From CALOCN01 sp942491735 (GTDB lineage: Bacteria > Eisenbacteria > RBG-16-71-46 > JABDJR01), in contig CALOCN010000001.1 of the NCBI GenBank assembly GCA_942491735.1, forward strand, positions 62,001 through 126,000: a stretch of 64,000 nt of DNA. Direction: 5' to 3'. The notes under the pieces are model-generated. The model was not told where the DNA came from. It searched no databases and saw only the letters and a program-made list of their open reading frames with translations. Both the position numbers and the translations under genes were made by a program. Shown in pieces: positions 35,458 to 44,500 of the stretch. How positions within the stretch are numbered: the stretch's first letter is position 1; the number at the start of each line of letters is the position of its first letter.

Positions 35458-37244
35458 TTTTCCGGGGACTTCTCCTTGATGCGTTGGATCATTTCCACCG
35501 CGTTGGTATTCCGTTCGTTGAGTTCCAGCGACTTCTCGTAGCAGCGAATGGCCTCGGCGTCCGCTCCCAGGGTCATGTGGGCTTCGCCCAGGCTGTCCCA
35601 GGCATTGGCGGCATCCGGGAACGCCCGGGTGTTGAGCAGGAACACGTCGCGAGCCGGTTCCGCATGTCCTCCCTGCAGGAACAGGTAGCCCAACGCGTTG
35701 ACGCCGGCCTCGACCTGTCGTGGGTCCGTCTCTTCGGCCAGGGAGGCGATGGCCCGGTCCGCGGCATCGGAATCTCCACGAAGCAGCGTGGCCACGGCCC
35801 GGCCGGTCTGCGCATCGACAGACTCATCCTCGGCGATCAAAGCCATCAGTTCCTGGCCGCGTTCCACATCACCCTCGATCAGCGCGTTCAGTGCCCCTGC
35901 GACCACAGCGCCGACCGGAGCCGCCCCGGCGAAAGCCCCCTCGTTGTCCCGGACCGGATAGTAGAGCGTCCGTGAGTCCTCCACGTAGATCGATCCGTCG
36001 TCCTGCACATAGGCGCTGAACGTACCCCGGGTCTCGCTTGTCGTGACCAGGTGGCCGTCCCCGGCGGTGAGGGTGATGCTGGCCCGCGAGGGCAGGCCCA
36101 GCGGGGCCGGGGGGAGCGGCCACTCGCCCACGAACGTGTTCAGCTGCGCGCTCGCCACATGGGTGATGCGCGGATCCGGGTCCGCGGCGGGGAGCGGCTC
36201 CAACCGAGGGTTCTCGCGAGGCGCACCGGTGCGGGCTTCCAGGACCTGCTCGATGAGGTCGAGCAATCCTTCCATGGGCGTCCCCTCGCCTTCGTAGGTG
36301 TTGGCCCGGTTCACGATCACCATGTCGAGCTCGGGCAGCACCGCGATCATCTGGTTCCCCACCCCCAACGCGGCGTACATGCCGTAGTGCTGGAACCGGG
36401 GCTCCCGGAACACCCACCACATGAAACCGTAGCCCATGATGTCGCTGTCGATGGAGTACATGGCCGAGCTTCGGCGAACCCAGTTGCGGGAGAGGATGCG
36501 CTGGTCCCCCCACAGTCCCTCGCGGGCATGGAGCAGACCAAAGCGGGCGGCGTCCCGGGCCGACAGGCGGAAGGGATACGCGGGGTACTTGGACTTGTCC
36601 CGTTCGTAGTGGTAGTAGCCGTCCGAGACACGCCAGTCCTCCATGCCCAAGGGTCGGCCGAAGTGGGTGTCGAACGACTCGAACACATCGTCCCCGGTTT
36701 CCTGCATGAGGATGGCGGCCAGGGTGTTGAAGTCCCAGTTGTTGTAGGCAAAGTAGCGACCCGGTCCTTCGCTTCCCCGGGGGCGCGAGTCCGTTCGGCC
36801 GGCGTAGGCCGCGGGGTGGAACACCCCCGAGCGCGCCTTGAGCAGATCCAGGATGCGCGCCTGCTGTTCCGAGTCCAGGAGCGAGTCCGGTTCGTCGTCG
36901 ATTCCCAGGTCGGCCAGGGTCTTGTTGAGCTCGATCTCACCCCGATCCCAATAGATTCCATAAAGCGCGGCGAGGAAACTCTTGCGCACCGAGTGGCACA
37001 TGAAGCGCCGCTCCACGTCCCCCCAGGAAGCCACCACCGCCCCGTCCGCGATGACCATGAAGGCGGACGAAGGGAGCCCTTCCCATGTCTCGTAGGCGGC
37101 CTGGAGTTGCCCCGGGTCGAACCCGGCATCCCGGGGCGACGCGTAGCGCATCCATTGGTCCGTGGGGACGCGGTTTCCCGCGACGGCCAGGTGCGCGGAG
37201 AGGGACAGCAACAAGACGAGCAGGGTCGCGGAGAGACGTCGCAT
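35454..37244 (-). CDS. Secreted beta-lactamase-fold serine hydrolase with C-terminal TPR region
   Basis: 596 residues from the ATG at 37244 (GGAG 7 nt upstream) that starts the signal peptide MRRLSATLLVLLLSLSAHLAVA. The class C beta-lactamase/DD-peptidase domain (about 30-350) has HSVRKSFLAALYG (S-x-x-K), YFAYNNWDFNTLAAILMQ (Y-N-N region) and QHYGMYAALGVGNQMI. Next come a beta domain and a helical tail with TPR character (AANAWDSLGEAHMTLGADAE). Such enzymes cleave peptide or ester bonds of cell-wall-like or small substrates in the periplasm. It lies 65 nt downstream of a paralogue and probably shares its transcript. Confidence 0.85.
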   Translation of the reverse strand: MRRLSATLLVLLLSLSAHLAVAGNRVPTDQWMRYASPRDAGFDPGQLQAAYETWEGLPSSAFMVIADGAVVASWGDVERRFMCHSVRKSFLAALYGIYWDRGEIELNKTLADLGIDDEPDSLLDSEQQARILDLLKARSGVFHPAAYAGRTDSRPRGSEGPGRYFAYNNWDFNTLAAILMQETGDDVFESFDTHFGRPLGMEDWRVSDGYYHYERDKSKYPAYPFRLSARDAARFGLLHAREGLWGDQRILSRNWVRRSSAMYSIDSDIMGYGFMWWVFREPRFQHYGMYAALGVGNQMIAVLPELDMVIVNRANTYEGEGTPMEGLLDLIEQVLEARTGAPRENPRLEPLPAADPDPRITHVASAQLNTFVGEWPLPPAPLGLPSRASITLTAGDGHLVTTSETRGTFSAYVQDDGSIYVEDSRTLYYPVRDNEGAFAGAAPVGAVVAGALNALIEGDVERGQELMALIAEDESVDAQTGRAVATLLRGDSDAADRAIASLAEETDPRQVEAGVNALGYLFLQGGHAEPARDVFLLNTRAFPDAANAWDSLGEAHMTLGADAEAIRCYEKSLELNERNTNAVEMIQRIKEKSPEN

Positions 37245-37309
37245 GACTGGGCTCCAGTGGATCGCGGAAGGCAAGGGGACCGCAAGCGTACCGGGCCGGG
37301 GGAGGCAAC

Positions 37310-38665
37310 TCAAGGAACACGTGTCCCCACGAAGTCGTCGTACTGCAAACGGTCCACCTTGCCTGCCACATCACGCAGGAAAGTCAGGGTGGACCAGTAG
37401 GTGCGATGCACGAACGTGTCCTCACCGGCCGGGATCATCCAACTCGACCGGTTGAACAGATGTCCCCCCTCGATGTGGAAGCTCACCGTGCCGTTGGGGT
37501 TGTAGAACTCCGGCCCGAATTGATAGGAGCCGACCACCTGCGCCAGCCGCTCCGGGTCCGGAGCGTCGGGCCGCAGGGAGGGCGGGGCCACGTCCTCTCC
37601 CATCAGGATGGCCAACAGATCGTTCGCGATGGTGCCCGGGACCCCGTTGTAGATGTTACCGAGGACGATCACCGTGATGTCCGGATCGGCCAGGCGCACC
37701 CAGGCGCTGCCGAACCCCGGGCTGCGACCGCTGATCGACATCCGGGTGGTCCCGAAACGTTCCCCCACAAACCACCCGTAGCCATGCCCGGGAAAGTGTT
37801 CCGTGAACAACTTGTCGATGGAAGCCGCGTTCAGCAACTCCCCGCCGGCCAGCATGCGATCGAACCGGTAGAGGTCCTCGATCGAGCCGTAGATGGATCC
37901 GTTGCCGGTCTTGACGCTCCACACCGGCCCGATATGGTTCTCCAACCCGCCCAACCCGAACGGTCGATACCCCAGGGCACGATAGGGCGGCGCGCGATCC
38001 GGGTCGTCGTCGTGCGCGGTATGGGACATGCCCAGCGGCGCGAAGAACCGGGTTTCGAGGAACTCCCCATAGCTCATCCCGGAGAGCCTCTCGATGAGGA
38101 GGGCCAACACGTTGTAGTTCGAGTTGCTGTGGACAGGACGTGTGCCCGGGGCGAACTCCAGCGGAAGATCACGGAAGGTGTCACACAACGAGGCGGGCGT
38201 CTGGGGGGCAAGGGAGAGAACACCGTAGCCGTCGAGCTGGTTGATGTTGGGCATGCCCGAGGACAAGGTAAGCAGGTGATGCAGGGTGATCTCGTCCCCC
38301 CGCGGCCAATCCGGGAGGTACCGGGACAGGGGATCGGCGGTCGAGAGGAGCCCCTCCTGCTCCATGAGGAGGATGGCCGCCGAGGTAAAGATGCGGGAGG
38401 TGGAGGCAAGATAGTAGGCCGTTTCCGGGAGGTTTGGAGTCTGGGTCCTGAAGTTCGCCTCGCCATACCCCCGGGAGAAGAGGATGGACCCCTCCCGGGC
38501 CAGCAACACCGATCCGTTGAAGTTGCCGGTCGCGATATAGGGCTGAAGGTAGGTCTCGATCCCCGTGGCCAGGTCGGTGGAGTCCGTGGCCTGGGCCAGG
38601 GCGGGGGAGGTGGAGAAAAGGGCCCAGCCAGCCAGGAACAGAGCGGAGCGGGTCCAGCGTGTCAT
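37310..38665 (-). CDS. Beta-lactamase-fold protein with substituted catalytic residues
   Basis: 451 residues from the ATG at 38665, which opens a signal peptide (MTRWTRSALFLAGWALFSTS). The fold follows the serine beta-lactamase-related pattern: ARGYGEANF-like start (SRGYGEANFRTQTPN), LASTSRIFTSAAILLMEQEG, LTLSSGMPNINQ, VHSNSNYNVLALLIERLSGM and FAPLGMSHTAHD. Two key positions differ from active enzymes: S-x-x-K is S-T-S-R, with Arg (CGC) for the general-base Lys, and Y-S-N is H-S-N. It is probably catalytically weak or a pseudoenzyme, perhaps binding peptidoglycan-like ligands. The next gene encodes an intact relative. Confidence 0.82.
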   Translation of the reverse strand: MTRWTRSALFLAGWALFSTSPALAQATDSTDLATGIETYLQPYIATGNFNGSVLLAREGSILFSRGYGEANFRTQTPNLPETAYYLASTSRIFTSAAILLMEQEGLLSTADPLSRYLPDWPRGDEITLHHLLTLSSGMPNINQLDGYGVLSLAPQTPASLCDTFRDLPLEFAPGTRPVHSNSNYNVLALLIERLSGMSYGEFLETRFFAPLGMSHTAHDDDPDRAPPYRALGYRPFGLGGLENHIGPVWSVKTGNGSIYGSIEDLYRFDRMLAGGELLNAASIDKLFTEHFPGHGYGWFVGERFGTTRMSISGRSPGFGSAWVRLADPDITVIVLGNIYNGVPGTIANDLLAILMGEDVAPPSLRPDAPDPERLAQVVGSYQFGPEFYNPNGTVSFHIEGGHLFNRSSWMIPAGEDTFVHRTYWSTLTFLRDVAGKVDRLQYDDFVGTRVP

Positions 38666-38838
38666 CGTGCTGTCTGCATCAAGGGGTACCCCTGCCAGTA
38701 TGGGAATCCAAACCCGGTGTGACGACCGTAGGACGTTGGAGTACCGCCAAGTGTTCAACAACCTGCGATTTGGTTGCAACGTACCATCTTGGGCATGAAA
38801 ACCACGCTGAAGATGTTATCTATCTCGAACGTCACCCC

Positions 38839-38867
38839 TTGCGATAGGAGTCAACTAGGGATAGTCT
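38839..38867 (+). promoter_or_regulatory. Candidate promoter of the small HTH gene
   Basis: TTGCGA (38839-38844) and TAGTCT (38862-38867) are spaced by 17 bp, predicting a leader of about 50 nt. The 258-nt divergent region around it is lower in GC and shows no other feature I can name. Confidence 0.35.
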
Positions 38868-38923
38868 GCTTCCCGCCCAACAGGGTGAACACTTTCCCGT
38901 TCAAGACATCTGGAGAAGACATT

Positions 38924-39331
38924 ATGACGGCAGCGACGGCCCCGCGCCCCAAGCGCAAGACATCCGCGCCCAAGAAGAAAGCCACCCCCGAGGAAATGGT
39001 GGAGCACTTTGGCAGCCTACCTCGTGGGGCCGGCAGCCCCGAGGAACGCCTCAAGGCCACCGCCAAGTACTTCGGCGTCAAGCCGGACACCATCCTCAAG
39101 CACCTGCGTTTCTGGTGGCCCGGCAAGCGCTACCTGGAGGAGTTCGGCACCACCGGTGAGCGCATGCGCCCCAAGTGGGACCGGCCCACCGACGAGCTGC
39201 TCAAGGCCATGAACGAGCACGGAACCGTAGCCAAGGCGGCCAAGGCGCTCAAGACCACGGCGATCACCCTGAACAAGACCCTCGAGCGCCACGGGATCGT
39301 GAAGGCCTGGGTGCTGGCGAAGAAGGGCTAG
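38924..39331 (+). CDS. Small basic HTH (Fis-type) DNA-binding protein
   Basis: 135 residues from the ATG at 38924 (GGAG upstream). The first 20 residues are Lys/Pro/Ala-rich and probably disordered. Two helical segments follow: about 25-65 (EEMVEHFGSLPRGAGSPEER, KATAKYFGVKPDTILKHLRF), which looks like a second HTH, and 90-130 (LLKAMNEHGTVAKAAKALKT then TAITLNKTLERHGIVK), which has the A-A-x-x-L-x-x-x-x-x-T-L-x-x-x-L-x-x-x-G-I pattern of Fis-type HTHs. It is probably a nucleoid or transcription factor. The stop shares CTAG (39328-39331) with the convergent gene. Confidence 0.75.
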   Translation: MTAATAPRPKRKTSAPKKKATPEEMVEHFGSLPRGAGSPEERLKATAKYFGVKPDTILKHLRFWWPGKRYLEEFGTTGERMRPKWDRPTDELLKAMNEHGTVAKAAKALKTTAITLNKTLERHGIVKAWVLAKKG

Positions 39332-41478
39332 CGCGGCGAAGGTTCGGAGCGCTGGTCCAGCGCTGTCTCGCACTGGGCCAGACGGCGCATCGCGTCCGGG
39401 TGGTCCGGGATCAGCTCCAGGGTTCGCGTGTAGTACGCACGCGCATCGCTCCACTGTTCCAGCCGTCGCGCGGCTTCCCCCGCAAGGTACTGCGCATTCC
39501 AGGTGTCCGGGTACTGGCGCGCGGCTTCGCTCAACAGCGGCGCGGCTTCTTCCGCCCGCCCCAGGTCCAACAGGATGTGCCCCATCCTCATGCGCAGCCC
39601 CGCGCGTGACGGCTCGGCGGCGGCGGCTTCCCTGATCAAGGGCAGGGCTTCCTCGGCGCGCCCGGCACGGTGCAGGACAACGGCGCGTGTCACGCGGGTT
39701 TCGGGGTGGTACGGGTCCAGCGCGGTGGCCTGGTCCAGTGCCGACAAGGCGCCCGCGTGATCCCCGGCCATGGATAGGCGATCGGCGTACGTTCGCCACG
39801 CATCCGGGTCGTCCGGGGCTTCGCGTACGGCGCGGGCCGCGCTACCGGCCCCGAACTCCGCCTTGCGCGCCGCGTCCACCCATGCCTCGGCCTCCCAGGC
39901 CCGACTGATCCAGCGTGCGCTTTCCGCGGCCTGGGGTCCGGTGCGCACCAGGTAGGCTCCGGCCCAGGTGGTGTCCGGCGCCACCACCCCGGTGACGAAG
40001 GCCCAGCGACGATCCTGGGTCACCGCTTCCAACCGCAACGCGGGGGCCAGTCCCGGGGTGTAGTGGCTCTCCCAGAAGAACAGGGCACCCGGTTTCGCCG
40101 CGGCCAGGGTGGATTCGGAAACGGCCGGAAACCGCTCCCGATCGTAGGCATTGGCGCCCAGGTGAAAGGCGAGGAGCGGATGCGCGGTGTGGATTGCCGG
40201 CCGCTGGGGCCACTCGGGATTGAGCAGCGCCGCCGCCTGGGCCAGTCCCACCGCCTCGGGGCTCCAGGACCGATGCCAGGTGTCCCGCCCATCCAAGAGC
40301 AATCCGGCGACTCCCAGCAGGATCGCCATCCCCACCGCGAGACGACGCACCGTGCGTGGCAGGGCCAGCCACGCGACCCATGCTCCCGCCGCCGCGAGGG
40401 GCAGCCACCATAACGCGGCGGCCGGGGCGAAGTCGGCGGGATAGCGATGGTTCCAATAGAAGCCGGCCACGCCCGCGCACAGGGCCAGGGTGCCCCACAC
40501 CCAGAGTCGGCGGTCCACGGCGAGGGTCTGCAAACCGGCCGCGGCCAACAGCGCAATGGCCGGGGCGGCGAAAGCCATGTACCGCAGGTTCCCATAGGTA
40601 ATGGGGATCCAGGACCCGAACACGGTGTAGGTGATTCCGCAGATCGCCAGGACCACGGCGGATCCGGTCAACGCCCGTCCGGCCGCGTCCGGGTCCGCGT
40701 CCACCCGCACCCTGGCGACCCGCACCAGACCGATCACCGCCGGGACGAACACGCCCAGACCCGCCACCCACGCCCAGCTGCGCAGGTAGTGATCGGCGGG
40801 GCGCGCCGGATACTCGGCCACGTTCGCCGAATCGAACACCAGCCCGCCCCCGAAGGCCAGCGAGTTGAGCAGGTTCCACAGGATGAGCGAGATGGGGAGC
40901 ACCCACAGCCACCGGCCACGCGCCTCCCGGATCAGCACCCACGCCACCGGGATCAGGAACGCCGCCGCTTCCAGCCGGGCCATGGGGAGCAGCGTGGTCA
41001 GCACGGCCAGCAACAGGTAGCGCCGTTCCACATAGGCCAGCAGGCCCCAGGCGAGAAGGGCCGCGGTCCAGGGTTCGGTCATCGCCGTTCCGGCATGGGC
41101 GAGCAGAAAGGGTTGCAGCAGGAACAGGGCCACCACCCCCAGGGGATGGACCCATCCGGTGCGTCCCGCAAGGCGGGCCAACGCGAAGGCGCCCGCCCCC
41201 ACCGCCAGCGCCGAGGCGATGCGCGCGGTGAGCAGCCCCGCCTGGGCGGGGAGCGACAACGCGAGGGTGACCAGGGGACGACCGACCAGGCTCAGGAACA
41301 GGTCCGGCTGTTGCGGGGCGTAGCGGGCCATGAGGTAGTGGGCCGCCTCCTCGTCGCCCGCCAATCCGCGCAGCAGGAAGGCGCCCACCGCGGCCACGGC
41401 AAATGCAAGCAGCGCACCCCATAGGGGGGACGCCCAGCCGTCTTGCGAAGGGTGCGTGGGAGGGGATGGGGTGGACAC
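39328..41478 (-). CDS. GT39-type membrane glycosyltransferase fused to TPR domain
   Basis: 716 residues from the GTG at 41478; codons upstream do not look coding. About ten to twelve hydrophobic helices fill residues 15-430. An early LRGLAGDEEAAHYLMARYAP carries the acidic pair expected in the first extracytoplasmic loop of GT39/PMT-like transferases, followed by FLSLVGRPLVTLALSLPAQAG. These enzymes use lipid-linked sugars. A periplasmic stretch follows, then TPR units at the C-terminus (about 560-700: DPDAWRTYADRLSMAGDHAG, SRAGLRMRMGHILLDLGRAE). TACACT (plus 41487-41492) is 8 nt before the GTG, so the mRNA may be leaderless. Substrate is unknown. Confidence 0.78.
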   Translation of the reverse strand: MSTPSPPTHPSQDGWASPLWGALLAFAVAAVGAFLLRGLAGDEEAAHYLMARYAPQQPDLFLSLVGRPLVTLALSLPAQAGLLTARIASALAVGAGAFALARLAGRTGWVHPLGVVALFLLQPFLLAHAGTAMTEPWTAALLAWGLLAYVERRYLLLAVLTTLLPMARLEAAAFLIPVAWVLIREARGRWLWVLPISLILWNLLNSLAFGGGLVFDSANVAEYPARPADHYLRSWAWVAGLGVFVPAVIGLVRVARVRVDADPDAAGRALTGSAVVLAICGITYTVFGSWIPITYGNLRYMAFAAPAIALLAAAGLQTLAVDRRLWVWGTLALCAGVAGFYWNHRYPADFAPAAALWWLPLAAAGAWVAWLALPRTVRRLAVGMAILLGVAGLLLDGRDTWHRSWSPEAVGLAQAAALLNPEWPQRPAIHTAHPLLAFHLGANAYDRERFPAVSESTLAAAKPGALFFWESHYTPGLAPALRLEAVTQDRRWAFVTGVVAPDTTWAGAYLVRTGPQAAESARWISRAWEAEAWVDAARKAEFGAGSAARAVREAPDDPDAWRTYADRLSMAGDHAGALSALDQATALDPYHPETRVTRAVVLHRAGRAEEALPLIREAAAAEPSRAGLRMRMGHILLDLGRAEEAAPLLSEAARQYPDTWNAQYLAGEAARRLEQWSDARAYYTRTLELIPDHPDAMRRLAQCETALDQRSEPSPR

Positions 41479-41505
41479 GGCGCGGAAGTGTAGCAGCGCC
41501 AACGG

Positions 41506-41546
41506 CAAACAACACAAAGCCGGGGACGCCGTGCGGCGCCCCCGGC
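41506..41546 (-). terminator. Rho-independent terminator after the subtilase gene
   Basis: On the minus strand a stem of about 12 bp (plus 41519-41546, one G.U pair) with a tight GCAC loop is followed by TTTGTGTTGTTT. It lies 25 nt past the stop of the subtilase at 41571. Confidence 0.75.
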
Positions 41547-41570
41547 CCTGCGGGGTGACGAACCGTGAAT

Positions 41571-44500
41571 CTACCGGGCGAGCAGCATGTGGCGGGTCTC
41601 CACGTAGTGCCCGGGCACGTCCAGACGGTAGAAGTAGACACCGGATGCAGCGGCGGTTCCCAGGTCGTCGAGACCGTCCCAGACCACGATCTGGTCCCCG
41701 GCGTTGAACTCGCCGCGCACCAGTTGACGAACCCGGGCGCCCCGGATGTCGAAGACGTCGATCGATGCGCTCGACGCCACGGGCAGATGGAATCGGATGT
41801 TGGTCTGGGCCCCGAACGGGTTCGGGAAGTTCTGGGCCAGACGGATTCCCAGTCGACGGATGCCGCTGACATCGACCGACCACGGTCCCAGCAGCTCGAC
41901 CGAGCCGTCCCGTCCCACCGCTTCCAGGCGGTAGTAGGCCACGCCCGCCTCGAGGCCGACCGGCTCCCGATCCATGTACTCGTACACACCGCGTCCCTGG
42001 ATCATCTCGGGGTTGATCCGTACGAACCCGTCGGTCTCGTGACCGGAGCGGGCGATGTGGAATCCGGCATGGTTGACCTCCTCCGAGGTCGCCCATTCCA
42101 GACGCACCGCCCCGTCGGCGGCCGAGGCCGCGAAGTGACTCAGCTTGACCGGAACCGCGGAGAGCTCACAGGCATCCACGTCCAGCACCCAGTCGGTGGG
42201 CGCGAGAACCAGGAACCCGGTGATGACGAAGGTATACGTTCCGGCCGGCAGGTTGTCGGCGATGAACGTCTCCGGGTTGTCGAGGGATCCCGCCCCCCCC
42301 ACCGAGTTGCCGTTGCTGTCGTACATGGCGTAATCGAGGTCGGTGGTGGCATTGGCCCAACCCAGCACCGCGACCAACCGCACCACCGGGACCGGGAAGC
42401 TCACCATGATGGTGTCCACGTCCGCGGTCCCCACGTCCGCCGATCCGATCGCGCTGTTCCCGGGGAAACTGGTCACGGTGGACTCGCAGGCACCCAGTGG
42501 CGGCGGGATGGTTCCCTTGACCGTGATCTGCACCGCCTCGGTCACGTCCGGATTGACCCCGTCACTGACCGTGAACTGCACCTGGTAGTCGCCGTCGTCG
42601 CCGGGTGCGGTAGGCCAGCTGAAGCAGCGGGTCACCGGATCGAACGAAGCCCCCGCGGGCAGACCGGCCGCGCTGTAGGTGAGCGCACCGTTCTCCGGAT
42701 CGCGGGCGCGGACCTTGAACTCGAGGGTGTTCGCCTGGACCACCGACTGATCCGCGAGCGCCTCCCAGAACGGGGCAAGGTTGGCGCCGGGATCCACGTC
42801 GTGCAGACGGATCTCCACGTCCTCGCTGTCGTTGTTGCTCAGGATGCTGCCGTCATCCACCTCGAAGGTCACCGTGAACACCGTGGTCGTCGCCACCGCG
42901 CCGAATCCGGGACTCCAGTCGAAGGTCCGGGTTCCCGGATTGAAGGTGGCCCCGGGGGGCAGGTTGGTTGCGGTATAGGTCAGGGGATCCCCGTCCGCGT
43001 CGTTGCCGGTGATCTGGAAGCTGAGGCTTCCCCCCTCCTGGACTTCCCGGGTCCCGATCGGGTCCAGCACCGGAGCGTGGTTTGCCGTTCCGGTGGGATC
43101 GGCGGGGATCCACACCACGTGCGTCACGTGCTCGACGGTTTCCAGCGGGAAGACCGGAAGCAACGGGGTGTGGACCACGTCACCGCCCGGCTCGTGCATG
43201 GTGATGCGGAAGTCGTCGATCCGCCCCTTGGTGTTGACGAACCCGCCCTCGGTCACGCTCAGGAACCAGGGGTTGTCCGCGCTGGGAGGCAGGAACTGCG
43301 CGGCGCCGAGGTCCTGATCGGTGAGCACCCGGGAGAAGTGGTTTATGTCCACTCCGGTCCAGGGATGTCCGGTCGCGCTTCCGATCGAGTCCGCCGCCCC
43401 GGCTCCCTGTCCCACGAAGAAGTACGGTGCGGTGTTGGGCGGATCGCCCGCGTCCGTGCCGCTCCCGATGTACACCAGGAGATCGTTGTCCATGTAGCTG
43501 TGGGTAATGGTCCACTCGATGGTGGCGATGGGCGTGGGGGGATCGAACAGGACCGGGAAGGCCGGCTCCTCGTGCAATCGCCCCTGCATGTCACGCCACC
43601 GCACGCGATACCAATAGGTCTCACCGGGGACCAGTCCCGGGTCCTGATCCTGGTACAGGTAGTCGGTCCGGTTTCCGTCCCCCTTGAGGATCGCATCCCC
43701 GGTCGGCGGGATCACCGCCCCGTTGACCGCCTGGAACGCGCCGGGCTGGCCGTAGACGGGATCCGCTCGCAACACGTCGAACCCGAACAGGTCCACCTCG
43801 CGCTGGGTGGTCCAGCGAACGTCGATGCCGCCGAGGACCGCCCCGCCGGACTCCCGGATGACCTGGGTCCGGTTGGGGAAGCGGGCTTCCATCACCGCCG
43901 CGTACGCGGCCACGTTGCCCCAGCCCCATGACGGATGGTAGTTGGGGTCCACCCCGAAAGGATCCACCGTGCCCGGTGCCTGCTTGCCGCCGGTCACCCG
44001 ATGGTCCGCCGTGTTCTGGAGGATCTCCCGAACCTCGGCCGGGCTGATGCCGGGGCAGGCCTCGATGATGAGCGCGGCGACCCCCGCGGCCATGGGGCAG
44101 GACATCGAGGTCCCGTTGGTCGTGGCATAGGACACCCCGCTGGCCGTGCGCACGCCCTCGACCGATGTGATCCCGCCCCCCGGTGCACAGATGCTCGGCT
44201 TCATCTCGTCCAGGCTGTCCCCGTCGCCGTCACTGAGCCGCGGTCCCTCGTTGGAGAAGTCGGCCACGATGTCGTCCAACCGATCCAGGGTGTTGGCGTC
44301 CACGGTCGCGCCCACCGAGATGGCGAGGTCGGCCGCGGCGGGGGAGGGCATGTAGCCGGTGTTGCCGTCGTTCCCGGTTGCCACGAGGACCACGAGACCG
44401 GCCTTCACCGCGGCGTTGACCGCGGCGCTGTTGGCGTCGGTGCCGTCCGAGGGGTCGCTTCCCCCCAGGCTCATGTTGACGACCTGGATCCCGCGGTAAC

